The notes under the pieces were generated by a model. It had not been told where the DNA came from and searched no databases. It worked only from the letters and a program-made list of their open reading frames with translations. 64,000 nucleotides of DNA, taken from positions 72,783,501 through 72,847,500 of the forward strand of contig CM075344.1 of NCBI GenBank assembly GCA_037693485.1, given 5' to 3'. This DNA is from Kitagawia praeruptora (taxonomy: Eukaryota > Streptophyta > Magnoliopsida > Apiales > Apiaceae). Both the position numbers and the translations under genes were made by a program. Of the stretch, positions 47,748 to 58,177 are shown one piece after another (position 1 is the stretch's first letter; each line of letters starts with the position of its first letter).

Positions 47748-47757
47748 ATCTCCCCCT
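47748..47757 (-). other. Polypurine tract of the SIRE element
   Basis: Minus strand AGGGGGAGAT directly before the TGTTAGGAAT start of the 3' LTR. Confidence 0.85.
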
Positions 47758-48168
47758 ATTTATGCTTTAAAATCTGAAGCATAAATCCAAGTTGTGGATG
47801 TCAAAACATATAACAATACAACCAGAATAGAATTTATGAATGTAGAATTATGAAGTTAAGTACCTCCTTCCCAGATGTAGACGTTTATCTAGTACTTAAA
47901 AGAAAGAATTTTAACTATTAATGCTGCTCTTCCTTTACCACTCCCTAACTGAGATTCACCACTGTCACTCCTAGTTCTTCTTTTTACTTCCCTTTGTCTG
48001 CTCTTTATCTCCCCCAGTCTGGTGTTGTTGTTGTTGTCTTTGAATTGTCTTTATCTCCCCCTTTTTGACATCAGCAACATTAATTCCAAGAGATTCAGAA
48101 ACAAAACAAATGATATTCATCAGAACTGTTTGATTTTCCATAATTGTGACCTGGTTATCTTCAAGTGA

Positions 48169-51100
48169 TTAAAGTCTTGTTTGCATAGTAATTTGAGAAT
48201 TCTGAATATCTTTCAAAATATCAGAATGAACTTCAATGTTGGAAGTGCTTCTAGTATCTTCAGAATCAGAATCAGAAAGAACTATATCTTCAAGTCTTGT
48301 ATAAGAAGTTACTTGAGTTGTATGATATTCAAGTAATAAAACCTGATTAGAAGTATCAACATCTTCATCTTTCTGATCTGGAGCTGAAACATGATCATCA
48401 TCTCCTTCACCAGTATTCTGTGTACTAACATCTTCAAATCCTGACTCCTCCTTAGAGTGATCAGAGACTGTAGATATCTCAATTCTAGCTGATATTGGAA
48501 GTACATACAAAGGAACACTAGGATCATTAGGAACTTCATCTGGTACATATGTATCAAGAGATTGCTTTATCCTGGCACCTCTTCTGTTAATGATTCCTGC
48601 AAGCCTCTCCTTTTGCTTCTGAGCTTTAACTTCTGGCTTTGCATTGTGATGTGCTAGGTCATTCTTCTGATACATTTTGATGAATGAATAAGTACCAGCA
48701 TCCATACCCAAATTTTCAGACCAAGATTCAGGAAAAACCTGATCCCAAAAATCAAATGATGGTTTCCTAATTTTCTCTCCCTCATTATGGAGTTGATCAT
48801 CCATACCCTCATTCTCACTTTGACTTGCTAAAGTCAACACTCTTTCTACCTCACCTTTTGCCTGGTCAGGAGCCAGCCTCTCAGTTTGTGGATCTAAGTC
48901 CAGCTTTTCAAGTGTATCACTCAAATTTGGATAAGTGCTCTCATGAGCTACAGAAAAATAGGGGCTAGAAGGAGTTTTCATACCTGAACTCACATGGAGA
49001 GAGGGTTCCTCATATGGCAAGGGGCTTGAGGTTTTCTCCAAGGAGTGAGCTGCTATAGTCTCTGAACCCATACAATCATCTTCTTTCCTTCCAGAGACTA
49101 CAGGCTCCAGTATACCACTTTCAGGTTCTTTACTAGACTCTGATGTCTTCAGTAATACTTCATTAGACACCATAGTTAGTACATCACCGTCTTTAAGTGT
49201 TGTTTGCTGAGACTCACCCTCAAGGTGGATAGACTCTGACTGAACAAAATTTGTTTGATCTTCAGAAAAATCAACCAAAGTCATTCCTCCCATATCATAG
49301 GGTATCTCACTTGCATTCTCAGTCATCACAGAAGTCCTTTCAACATCAGCTATCACAGCTCCTGAGTCATCCAACCTCTGACTAGATGGTTCTTGTGTTG
49401 CAGTGATTGTGATCTGATCTGTCCTACTATTCACCACTGGTGCAATAGTACCTTCTGTTGACTGCTCCCCTCTATCTACTTCCTCCAGTTGTTCACCTTG
49501 AGCTGAGGCATCTTCAATAATGACATCTTTGTCAAATAAATATGCATGAAGTGATTGAAGTGCAACATGCTTCGAGAGTCCAAGTTTCTTGACTAATTGT
49601 CTTCTGAAAGATACATAGAAATACATCTTCATTAAGTCAAGTCTTTGATGTAGAAGTCCATATTCTTCAGGAAATGAAAGTCTAGGAACACTTTCACTTA
49701 GAAAATTTAGAACTGGCCTGGAAAGCTTCACTTTTAGAGAGATAAGTCTCATAGCCATTCTGTATGACAATGTAGTTTCCCATGAAGAATCAATATCCAG
49801 ATCTCTCTTGTCAGATACTGACATAGATGTAGCTTGATGTGTAGAAACCTGCATAATGTTAGTTGGACTAGACTCTGTGTGTGTAGGTGACAATTGAATC
49901 TTTCTCCTTGTTCTCCTGGTATAGTGAGCAAAAGATTTATCCTGAGAAGACTCAAGAGGTGTAGACACAGAAGTGATCTTGGGATGAGATCTTTGTTCAA
50001 TAGACACAGTCTTTTGAGAGACAGTATCCAGTAACTGTTTTCCCTTTTTAAGAACTACAGCCTTTTGGGAGACTGCAGCCTGGCTGTGGTTAGGTTTTTC
50101 ATCTCTTTGTGCTAACAGAGAAGGTTGAATTGCAGCCTTCAATTCTGCTCTCTCAGCAAGAGTTAAATCATCATCATCTTCACTAGAATTACTACTACTT
50201 GACACAACAAATCTTCTCTTCCTTACAACAGATGTCTTTTGAGAAACACCAGAGGTTGGTTTCTTTGAAACAATAGGCTGTGGATTAAAACTTGGTTCTT
50301 GAATTATTTCAGAAACTATAATGTTTTGGGCTACTTGGGTAGACACAGGTGGGTTCTCCTTCAAATGAGATTCCTGAGCCATTTCACCACAAAAGAAAGA
50401 AGAATTGTAGAGAGTAGGAAGATGAGTTTTAAGAATTACCTGAAAATGATGTGGATGATGAATTGCAGGTATTTCATCTAGATTCTTTTCATTGTCCTTC
50501 TTTATAATGTCAGAGAAAATTCTCTTTTGCTGTACATAAGAAGAAACACAATGTTCCCTACCAAATCTAGCTTCAACATCAGGAATAAAATGGTTAATAA
50601 ATAATTGCATAAATCTATGATAATAAACCATTTTCCTGTTTTGATCTCTTAACCCAAGTTTAATACTTATCTGACTTAAGATAATGTGACCAATGTTAAT
50701 TACTCTGTCATAAAGCAATCTATAAGCAATATGTGATGTAACAGAAGTAATTTGCTGAAAAGAACTACATTTACCAGTAAAACATTTAGCAATTTGATCA
50801 AAGAAAAAAGACCATTCCTTTCTAAGAAAAGACCTATTCAACTGGCTCATATTGTCTAGAGGTCCACTATAACCTAATTCAGACAACATAGTTCTCACAT
50901 TATCATCAGATGGTACATTCTCATAAATCAAACTAACAGGTAAATGAAGTACTGAATTAACAACAGATTCAGTAATATCAAATGAGTCTTGTCCTAAGTG
51001 TAGAACAATCTTACCTGATTGACTCTGAGTAGAATCAATTACCTCAACATTCTCCCAAGCTTGTGAAACAGCTGCTTGATTAATTTGTGGAGATGCTGTC

Positions 51101-51264
51101 AATGCATAACTTATTGGTCCATTCGCCAGAAAGTCCATGATTGGATGAAAATCAGTCAATACTCCTTCCTTGTTGGTGATAGCTACTACATGATTATTCA
51201 TCATAAAATCAAAGTCACCAAACTTGAAAGCTACTGACTTAGGTAATCTTCTCTGAGTCACCAT
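48169..51264 (-). CDS. SIRE-type additional ORF, intact (1031 residues)
   Basis: ATG at 51264 (MVTQRRLPKSVAFKFGDFDF); uninterrupted to 48169. Residues 1-280 look folded: LHLGQDSFDITESVVNSVLH, FFFDQIAKCFTGKCSS and VINIGHIILSQISIKLGLRD. Residues about 330-1000 are hydrophilic and rich in S, E, T and Q, with low-complexity repeats. I see no signal peptide or convincing membrane helix, so the name 'env-like' used for SIRE elements is not supported by this sequence. The decayed ORF of the host element (10408-42275) has the same place and general plan. It is complete although gag-pol of the same element is defective. Role unknown. Confidence 0.8.
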   Translation of the reverse strand: MVTQRRLPKSVAFKFGDFDFMMNNHVVAITNKEGVLTDFHPIMDFLANGPISYALTASPQINQAAVSQAWENVEVIDSTQSQSGKIVLHLGQDSFDITESVVNSVLHLPVSLIYENVPSDDNVRTMLSELGYSGPLDNMSQLNRSFLRKEWSFFFDQIAKCFTGKCSSFQQITSVTSHIAYRLLYDRVINIGHIILSQISIKLGLRDQNRKMVYYHRFMQLFINHFIPDVEARFGREHCVSSYVQQKRIFSDIIKKDNEKNLDEIPAIHHPHHFQVILKTHLPTLYNSSFFCGEMAQESHLKENPPVSTQVAQNIIVSEIIQEPSFNPQPIVSKKPTSGVSQKTSVVRKRRFVVSSSSNSSEDDDDLTLAERAELKAAIQPSLLAQRDEKPNHSQAAVSQKAVVLKKGKQLLDTVSQKTVSIEQRSHPKITSVSTPLESSQDKSFAHYTRRTRRKIQLSPTHTESSPTNIMQVSTHQATSMSVSDKRDLDIDSSWETTLSYRMAMRLISLKVKLSRPVLNFLSESVPRLSFPEEYGLLHQRLDLMKMYFYVSFRRQLVKKLGLSKHVALQSLHAYLFDKDVIIEDASAQGEQLEEVDRGEQSTEGTIAPVVNSRTDQITITATQEPSSQRLDDSGAVIADVERTSVMTENASEIPYDMGGMTLVDFSEDQTNFVQSESIHLEGESQQTTLKDGDVLTMVSNEVLLKTSESSKEPESGILEPVVSGRKEDDCMGSETIAAHSLEKTSSPLPYEEPSLHVSSGMKTPSSPYFSVAHESTYPNLSDTLEKLDLDPQTERLAPDQAKGEVERVLTLASQSENEGMDDQLHNEGEKIRKPSFDFWDQVFPESWSENLGMDAGTYSFIKMYQKNDLAHHNAKPEVKAQKQKERLAGIINRRGARIKQSLDTYVPDEVPNDPSVPLYVLPISARIEISTVSDHSKEESGFEDVSTQNTGEGDDDHVSAPDQKDEDVDTSNQVLLLEYHTTQVTSYTRLEDIVLSDSDSEDTRSTSNIEVHSDILKDIQNSQITMQTRL

Positions 51265-52758
51265 TTTTGATCTGAAAAGAACTTGAGAAATTCTTGAAAT
51301 GGATTAGTGATTTTGAAAACTAGAGAGTGGTTTTGCTTTAGAGAATGTAAAATTAGAGAAAGCAATCACACGATTAGAGTTTCAAAACAAATATTTCACA
51401 AATCTTTCAGACCACTATCCCACGTTGACACGTAGATTGACAGATGTTAGTCCCTGAAAAATGCGGTTATCCATGATTTTTTTTGGAAAATAAAATCCAA
51501 AATTGATTTTTTATGAAATAAATCAGGGTATAAATAATCAATACGGATCAGCTTCCTTTTCCTGTTGTGACCTCCATCAAAATAATCACAAAAAGCATTG
51601 TGATTTAAAAATAATAATAATTCTCAAATCCTGATGGTCACACTTGAAATCCTGATCAATATCATCCTGATTCCAGAGACTTAACATAGAGTTTCCACGT
51701 GGCACCTTTCTTTTATCTGAAAAAGAAATAAACAATTAATCTGAACAAAAATCAATTGATTAGATATATTCAACATTTCTTGAAAACAAGAAACACAGTC
51801 ACACGCAATAATTAGCATCTGACTTCATTAAAACTTCCAAGTGACTGTTCAGCTTCTCACATCTTTCTATAAAAGAAACAGACGCCTTATGCCATTCTCC
51901 ATAAACCTTTCAATTTCTTTTCTTCTCACCAATGATTCTCAAATCAAAGTTCCATTCAAACCCATTCTTTAGATTCTTCACAGTCGATGAACATCCTGTT
52001 CTTGATCATCACTTTGAAAAGATGACTCTTCTCATCGAACTAATCATGGATGGATTAGTTTCATATAATATCCAGAGGTTTCTCCTAGAACATCCATCTG
52101 TTGGATACAATCTTCCCCTAACCTCCTCAAAACTTGAGGATGAAGAATTTGGTCGAGAGTCTGAGGTTGATCTTGATGGAGATGCTATACATTTAAGTTA
52201 GTTGCTCTCATTCAAGTCGCCCAGACAAGGAATCCAAGAGTAGATGAGGCTATTCAATCCCCTGATGGATTTCTTGAGATGCTCCTTGTCCTGTACCTCA
52301 GAATTCATATCAATAGACAAGTATAGAATTATCAGTAGAAGTTAGACAAAAAGATGTTGTATTTCATTTCCATATATGTAATGCTTTCAATTAATGAAAA
52401 TACAATTTCTTATTATCTACTTGTCTTTTGATTATTGAATGATGTATAAATTATCAGTATGCAAATATTAAAACATGCTGGCATAGACTTAACACATCAC
52501 AGAATTAGATTACTACACAAAGTAAACGTCATGATCTGAAACAATTTTCACAATCCTGATACTGACACAATACTGATGACGTCAGCATCCTGATACAAAT
52601 CTAATCCTGATGATTATTAACAAGTCTATCATACTGAAATTTATCAAGGCAAAGTGTTATAGCTAAAGCATTTAACAATCAAATATAGATCCTGACAAGA
52701 ATATCAAGTCTATAAGCTAAAAACAACATACCTTGCTACTTTTGCAGATGTTAAAGAT
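51265..52758 (-). other. Spacer between pol and extra ORF of the SIRE element
   Basis: No sense-strand gene is seen. It holds the antisense ORF and many CCTGAT/ATCAGG words (for example 51630-51675 and 52550-52612). It may contain the splice acceptor for a subgenomic RNA that expresses the extra ORF; none was identified. Confidence 0.5.
51932..52201 (+). CDS. Small antisense ORF with its own TATA box, in the SIRE element
   Basis: 89 codons on the strand opposite to gag-pol, in the gap between pol and the extra ORF. It starts ATG 51932 (MILKSKFHSNPFFRFFTVDE), 58 bp after a TATAAAA box (51868-51874). The sequence is mixed and globular-looking (LDHHFEKMTLLIELIMDGLV). Just past the stop, another frame reads LVALIQVAQTRNPRVDEAIQ and continues to about 52327, so a frameshift or an intron may hide a protein of about 130 residues. 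AAT-rich sequence with AATGAAAATAC near 52390 could hold a poly(A) site. Additional ORFs in antisense are known in plant LTR elements; I do not recognise this one. Confidence 0.5.
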   Translation: MILKSKFHSNPFFRFFTVDEHPVLDHHFEKMTLLIELIMDGLVSYNIQRFLLEHPSVGYNLPLTSSKLEDEEFGRESEVDLDGDAIHLS

Positions 52759-54577
52759 CTAGAAATTTAACATTCCTAACTCACTTACTAATCTACTGAA
52801 TGTAGTCTCATCAAGTGGTTTAGTTAGAATATCTGCAAGCTGTTTGTCAGTAGGAACAAAATGAAGTTCCACAGTACCATTCTCAATATGTTCTCTAATA
52901 AAATGATACCTGACATCAATGTGCTTAGTCCTTGAATGTTGAACTGGATTTTCTGCAATTTTAATAGCACTAGTATTATCACAAAACATAGGAATATTAC
53001 TAAGTGCCATACCATAATCCATCAACTGATTTCTTATCCAAAGGAGCTATGCACAACAACTGCCTGCTGCTATGAACTCAGCTTCTGCAGTTGAGGTTGA
53101 GACAGATTGTTGCTTCTTGCTTGCCCAAGAAATCAATCTGTTTCCCAAAAATTGACATGTACCTGTAGTGCTTTTCCTGTGTATTTTACACCCTGCATAA
53201 TCAGAGTCTGAATAGCCAATTAGAAAGAAATCAGATTCTCTATGGTACCACAAACCAAGATTTGGAGTTCCTTTGAGATATCTAAAAATTCTCTTCGCAG
53301 CAATTAAATGAGATTCCTTAGGATCACTTTGGAATCTAGCACATAAATAGGTAGAAAACATTATATCTGGCCTACTTGCAGTTAGATATAATAATGAGCC
53401 TATCATGCCTCTATAACTAGTATTATCCACACTCTTTCCCTTAGGATCTGAGTCTAGTTTAGTGGCTGTTGCCATGGGTGTTTTTGCAACTGCACAGTCT
53501 TGAAAGTCAAACCTTCTTAAGAGATCTTTGATATACTTTGACTGATTAATGAAAATACCAGTCTCAGTCTGTTTGACCTGCAAGCCTAAGAAATAATTTA
53601 ATTCACCCATCATGCTCATCTGATACTTAGACTGCATAAGCTTACTAAACTTAGCACATAACTTTTCATTAGTAAAACCAAAAATAATATCATCAACATA
53701 AACTTGAACTAAAAGCAATTCACCTTTTATCTTTCTAAAGAATAGAGTTTTGCCAATTGTACCTCTTGTGAAGCCATTTTCAAGAAGAAATCTAGACAAA
53801 GTCTCATACCATGCTCTTGGTGCCTGCTTTAGTCCATAGAGTGCCTTGTCAAGTTTGTAGACATGATTTGGGAACTTTGGATCAACAAATCCAGGTGGCT
53901 GTTCCACATACACTTCCTCATCAAGTTTGCCATTTAGAAAAGCACTCTTTACATCCATCTGATATACCTTGAATTTTGAATGAGCTGCAAATGCAAGAAA
54001 CATTCTGATTGCTTCCAATCTTGCTACAGGTGCAAAGGTCTCATCATAATCAATGCCTTCTTCCTGAGAATAACCCTTAGTCACCAGTCTTGCTTTGTTT
54101 CTTACAATCATACCAGATTCATCTAGCTTGTTTCTGAAAACCCATCTTGCACCAACAATAGATCTATCTTTAGGTCTTGGTACCAGTTTCCAGACTTTGT
54201 TTCTCTTAAACTCATTTAACTCTTCCTGCATAGCAATTACCCAATCAGGATCCTGTAAGGCTTCTTCAACCTTCTCAGGTTCATTCTTTGAGAGAAAGCA
54301 ACTATACAAGCATTCATTTTGAATTGATCTTCTAGTTCGAACACCACTATTTGGATCACCAATAATCAAATCTTCAGTATGATCCTTGGTCCATTTTCTA
54401 ACAGGTGGTAGATTGACTCTGTTAGTCTCTCCCCCTAAGTTAGTGGTATCTCTTGTAGAAGAATTCTCTCTGCCTTCAATAACTCCCCTTTGATCAGTAG
54501 AATCAATAGATTCCATATTGCTGCTAGTTACTGATCTTCCTTCAGTAGACTCTGAAAGATCAGTTCCTGATGGAGTA
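52759..54577 (-). pseudogene. RT-RNase H of the SIRE element
   Basis: The frame continues across the MITE in phase with gag-pol. Copia RT has ARLVTKGYSQEEGIDYDETF, KSAFLNGKLDEEVYVEQPPG and catalytic YVDD (near 53695-53710). RNase H follows, with GYSDSDYAGC and STAEAEFIAA. A TAG stop at 53047-53049, most likely from CAG, separates the last 88 codons (MDYGMALSNIPMFCDNTSAI to 52759), which hold the end of RNase H including KHIDVRYHFIRE. Otherwise the domain looks intact. Confidence 0.93.
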
Positions 54578-54587
54578 GATTCTGAAA

Positions 54588-55105
54588 GGGTTAATTATCA
54601 AACCAGTCACTGATTGGGACCAAATGTATCAAGTAGGTCACTTATTGCAAAAGTGACTCATTTAAGTCACTTATTAGAAAATTTGTATCGGTCCGTTAAT
54701 CGAATATTATCAAAAATTGTAAAAGTTATCCAAAAATGAAACGGAGCATGGATTTGTGTACAACATCATGTAGGATTCATTTTGGTTACTAGAACATCAA
54801 AATTGGAGTTCAATAACATCTTTAAAAGTGCTTTGATCCTCAAGAACATCACGAACAAATTTTTGCAGAATTTACCCAACAATGAATCTGATGTTGGTTT
54901 TGTGTAGGATAGCATGTGTGATTCAGTTTGGTTAATCAAACTCATGATTTGGAGGTCAATAACATTTCCAAAACAGTTTCAATTAATATTCGATTAACAG
55001 ACCGATACAAATTTTCTAATAAGTGACTTAAATGAGTCACTTTTGCAATAAGTGACCTACTTGATACATTTGGCTCCAATCAGTGACTAGTTTGATAATT
55101 AACCC
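54588..55105. mobile_element. Mutator-like MITE inside pol
   Basis: 518 bp with about 125-bp terminal inverted repeats beginning GGGTTAATTATCAAACC, flanked by an identical 10-bp duplication GATTCTGAAA (54578-54587 and 55106-55115). The length of both the duplication and the inverted repeats fits Mutator-type elements. The gag-pol frame is continuous once it is removed. No coding capacity. It inserted after the SIRE element did, so its family has been active recently. Confidence 0.85.
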
Positions 55106-55115
55106 GATTCTGAAA

Positions 55116-57255
55116 AGTCAATTCCTGATGGAGTAGACTCTGAATAGCTAGTCTGCTCCTGATGATCACTGTGTTCTCTTTGATTTATTTGCTCCCCCTC
55201 AACAGTAGCATTCCTTTGAGAAGCAATAGAAATTCCTTCTGGAGAACCTTCATCATCACTGGAGAGTATCTCAGAATTCTTCAGATTTTCAAATTCCAAT
55301 TTGTCATGGCTTTCATCAGTTTGCAGAATTCCAAATTTCTTATCATCAAATGCAACGTGAATTGATTCCATAACAATGTGAGTTCTGAGATTATAAACTT
55401 TGAAGGCCTTAGATGCTGAATATCCTAGAAAAATTGCTTCATCCGATTTGGCTTCAAATTTTCCAAGTTGTTCTGGATGAACTTTTAGGACATAGCATTT
55501 GCATCCAAAGATGTGAAAATATTTCACACTTGGTTTCTTTCCTTTGATCATCTCATAGGGAGTTTTTCCATGACTATTTACCAAGGTACAGTTTTGAGTG
55601 AAACATGCAGTGTTAATAGCTTCTGCCCAAAAGTAGGTTGGAAGTTTTGCATCTGCAAGCATGGTTCTTGCTGCCTCTATGAGAGTCCTGTTCTTTCTTT
55701 CCACTACACCATTCTGCTGAGGTGTACCAGGTGCAGAAAACTGTTGAGTGATCCCATTGTCTGCACAAAACCCCTCCATTGTAGAATTCTTGAATTCTGT
55801 ACCATTGTCACTCCTAAGTACTTTAACTTTGTACTCAGAGTTATTCTGAATATTCTTTACAAGTTCAATGATTTGCTGAGGAGCTTCATCCTTCTTGTAT
55901 AGAAAGAACACCCATGTAAACCTTGTGAAATCATCCACTATCACTAGAGCATATCTTTTCTTTGTAAGCAGGGACTTCTTTCCAGTCATATGTCCAGAGC
56001 ATCCACTGTCCAAGATAATTGAATGCTTCTTTCCTGTGCCCTTAACAGAGGATGGATAAGTTTTCTTTGGAGATCCAGGTTTGTCTGAAACATTTGCCAT
56101 CAGTGCAATGTTGTCATAATCCAATTCATCGTCAGAACCACTGGAATCAGCCCAATCCTTCTGTGTGACCATAAGTGCATTACCTTTTCTTGAATTCCTA
56201 GGCTTCTTACACTCACTAGCAAAGTGTCCAAGCTCGCTGCAATTAAAGCACTTGATCTTGGCCTTATCAAGCTTGACAATTGTCCCTTTGCCTTTGTCAC
56301 TCTTCTTCTCCTCCTTCTTTTGAAAAGGTCCTTTGCTAAATCTTCTCCTATTGAATCTTCCTTTCTTGAAGGCTTTAGAAAACATAGCAAAGAGTTCCTG
56401 CATCTCAGATTCAGAATCATTGTTGTCAGAGTCCATATCAGTAGTCTCTGACTTAGAACTTTCTTTGTTTTTCTTCTTCCTTGAGTTCTTTATAGCAATC
56501 TCTTCATGCTGTTCTTCAGGAAGCTTCTTTAATTCAGATTGAGCAGTAAGTGCAATAGTCTTCATCTTTCCTTCACTCTTGCTCTTCTTCTGCTGCTTGT
56601 CAAGTTCATAAGCTCTTAGTTTTCCATACACTGCCTCTAATGATATTTCATCCAAATCATTAGCTTCCTCAATCACAGATATCTTCTCATTATAGAAATC
56701 AGGCAAAGCTTTCATGAACTTTGTATTCATATCCTCCAAGTCATAATATTTACCATGCATGGCCATCTCATTGATGAGTTTTGTAAACCTATCAAAGGTA
56801 TCAGTAAGTGACTCACCAGACTTGGATTCAAAGTACTCATACTGTTGTATAAGTAATGTCCTCATATTCTTCCTGACAGGCTTAGTTCCTTCACAGTGAA
56901 CCTTAAGATTGTCCCAAATATCCTTAGCAGTTTTACAAGAGAGAACATAGTTAGTGAGAACAGAATCAAGACTTTTGAATAATATGTTTCTCACTTTAGC
57001 ATCTTTAAGAACATTCTCCTTGTCCTTATCTGACCATTCAAATTTTGGCTTCTCTGCTGTATGTTCTGGAACAACCACACCATCAACAGTTGCTTGTCCA
57101 ACGACCTTTGTTGGAATAAAAGGTCCATCTCTGATTCTGTCAAGATAATCAGGATCTGTTGCTTCCAGATGATGCAACATCTTTACTTCCCATAGAGTAT
57201 ATTCGTTTCTCTTGAGCATAGGAATCTTAGTATTCCCATCCTTGTAACCAGACAT
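55116..57255 (-). pseudogene. gag-protease-integrase of the SIRE element (internal deletion)
   Basis: From ATG 57255 (MSGYKDGNTKIPMLKRNEYT). The Copia gag domain runs to about residue 230, followed by a charged linker and a CCHC zinc knuckle at C336 (CFNCSELGHFASEC). The protease active site ILDSGCSGHMTG has D416. Shortly after, near 55960-55975, the sequence jumps straight to the first catalytic region of integrase (YALVIVDDFTRFTW). The rest of the protease and the integrase zinc domain are therefore missing, in frame. The integrase core continues (RSDNGTEF, NGVVERKNRT). The frame then meets the MITE at 55105. The protein could not mature or integrate normally. Confidence 0.9.
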
Positions 57256-57284
57256 GATTGCAGATCTTTATGATTATTCGAAAT

Positions 57285-57303
57285 CAACCCGCTCTGATAC
57301 CAA
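57285..57303 (-). other. Primer binding site of the SIRE element
   Basis: Minus strand TTGGTATCAGAGCGGGTTG, complementary to initiator tRNA-Met at its first bases and one base from the 5' LTR. Confidence 0.9.
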
Positions 57304-57304
57304 T

Positions 57305-58049
57305 TGTTAACTCGAATAACTTGTAGAAGGGGGGGTTGAATACAAGTTATATAATCGTGTCTGATTTTTTCTTGATTATATGAACAAGAATAAACGAATG
57401 AATCAAACTCTGTTTGTATTAATAAGATCAAATACAAACTCTACCAAAGGTGTACAATACCTTTACCAGCTGCTGACAATACAAATCTCTCTCTCTGTTT
57501 GTTTCGAACTCTCGAATACAAACCTTATACAGAGCTACGCACACGAACTCACAACACACTTGTTCGACCATGACACTTTTTACAATGATATAGAGAGAGT
57601 ATTTATAATGCTACCTATCAACTAATAACAGAAAGATATAATCTATACATGACAATGTTCTGCCTTCTAGTCGATAGTTTCCTTCAATAGAAAACTCTTT
57701 CCTTCATAATATCTTCTTGCTTGTTCTTCAAACAACGATCCTGTTTTATAGCACTTGCCAGTTTCTGTAGCATCCACAATGACATCATCAGTAACACGAC
57801 TGATATCAGGATTTCATCTTGCATCATCAATATCTGATCATCATCAATATTAGACCGTCATCAGGATTTGTTCTTTGTTCCTGACATTTAGTCTCCGATA
57901 CACTGTTCATTCCTGACTAAACTGTACAGATAACTGTTTTACACATAAATCCTATATATAGTGCTAAATCCTTTATAAGATCAGGATTACAAGAAGTATA
58001 ATGTGTAAATTCTATTCTTAACATCACAACTTATGAATTATTCCTAACA
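57305..58049 (-). repeat. 5' LTR of the SIRE element
   Basis: 745 bp, same ends as 47003-47747, next to the primer site. Followed by the ATTCT target duplication. Confidence 0.95.
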
Positions 58050-58113
58050 ATTCTCAATAATTCCATTTTGGGTTTTATAAATATTCTGAATGACGAATAA
58101 ACCGTATACGGAC

Positions 58114-58177
58114 TTAGGGTTTCGGGTTTGGGGTTTAGGGTTGTTTACAACCCTAAACCCTAGACCCTAAACCCTAA
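58114..58177. repeat. Telomere-like palindrome
   Basis: TTAGGGTTTCGGGTTTGGGG and onward forms the left arm; the right arm contains CCCTAAACCCTAGACCCTAA. The arms are about 30 bp and mostly complementary around a short centre (GTTTAC). They use the plant telomere unit TTTAGGG with a few changes. Confidence 0.75.

Larger units (their letters stand above)
47003..58049 (-). mobile_element. SIRE-type Copia element with two LTRs
   Basis: 11.05 kb on the minus strand with ATTCT target duplications (46998-47002 and 58050-58054), two 745-bp LTRs, a tRNA-Met primer site, gag-pol, a 1031-codon extra ORF after pol, and a polypurine tract. gag-pol has lost an internal section, carries a stop, and is split by a MITE. 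The LTRs are nearly identical, so the insertion is young. The insertion point lies between two tandem 34-bp host repeats (CCATTTTGGGTTTTATAAAT on each side). Confidence 0.93.

Noticed and set aside
58114..58177. Chromosome end or large interstitial telomere
   Set aside because: Only about nine degenerate units in an inverted arrangement, within a small repeat element and far from any long array.
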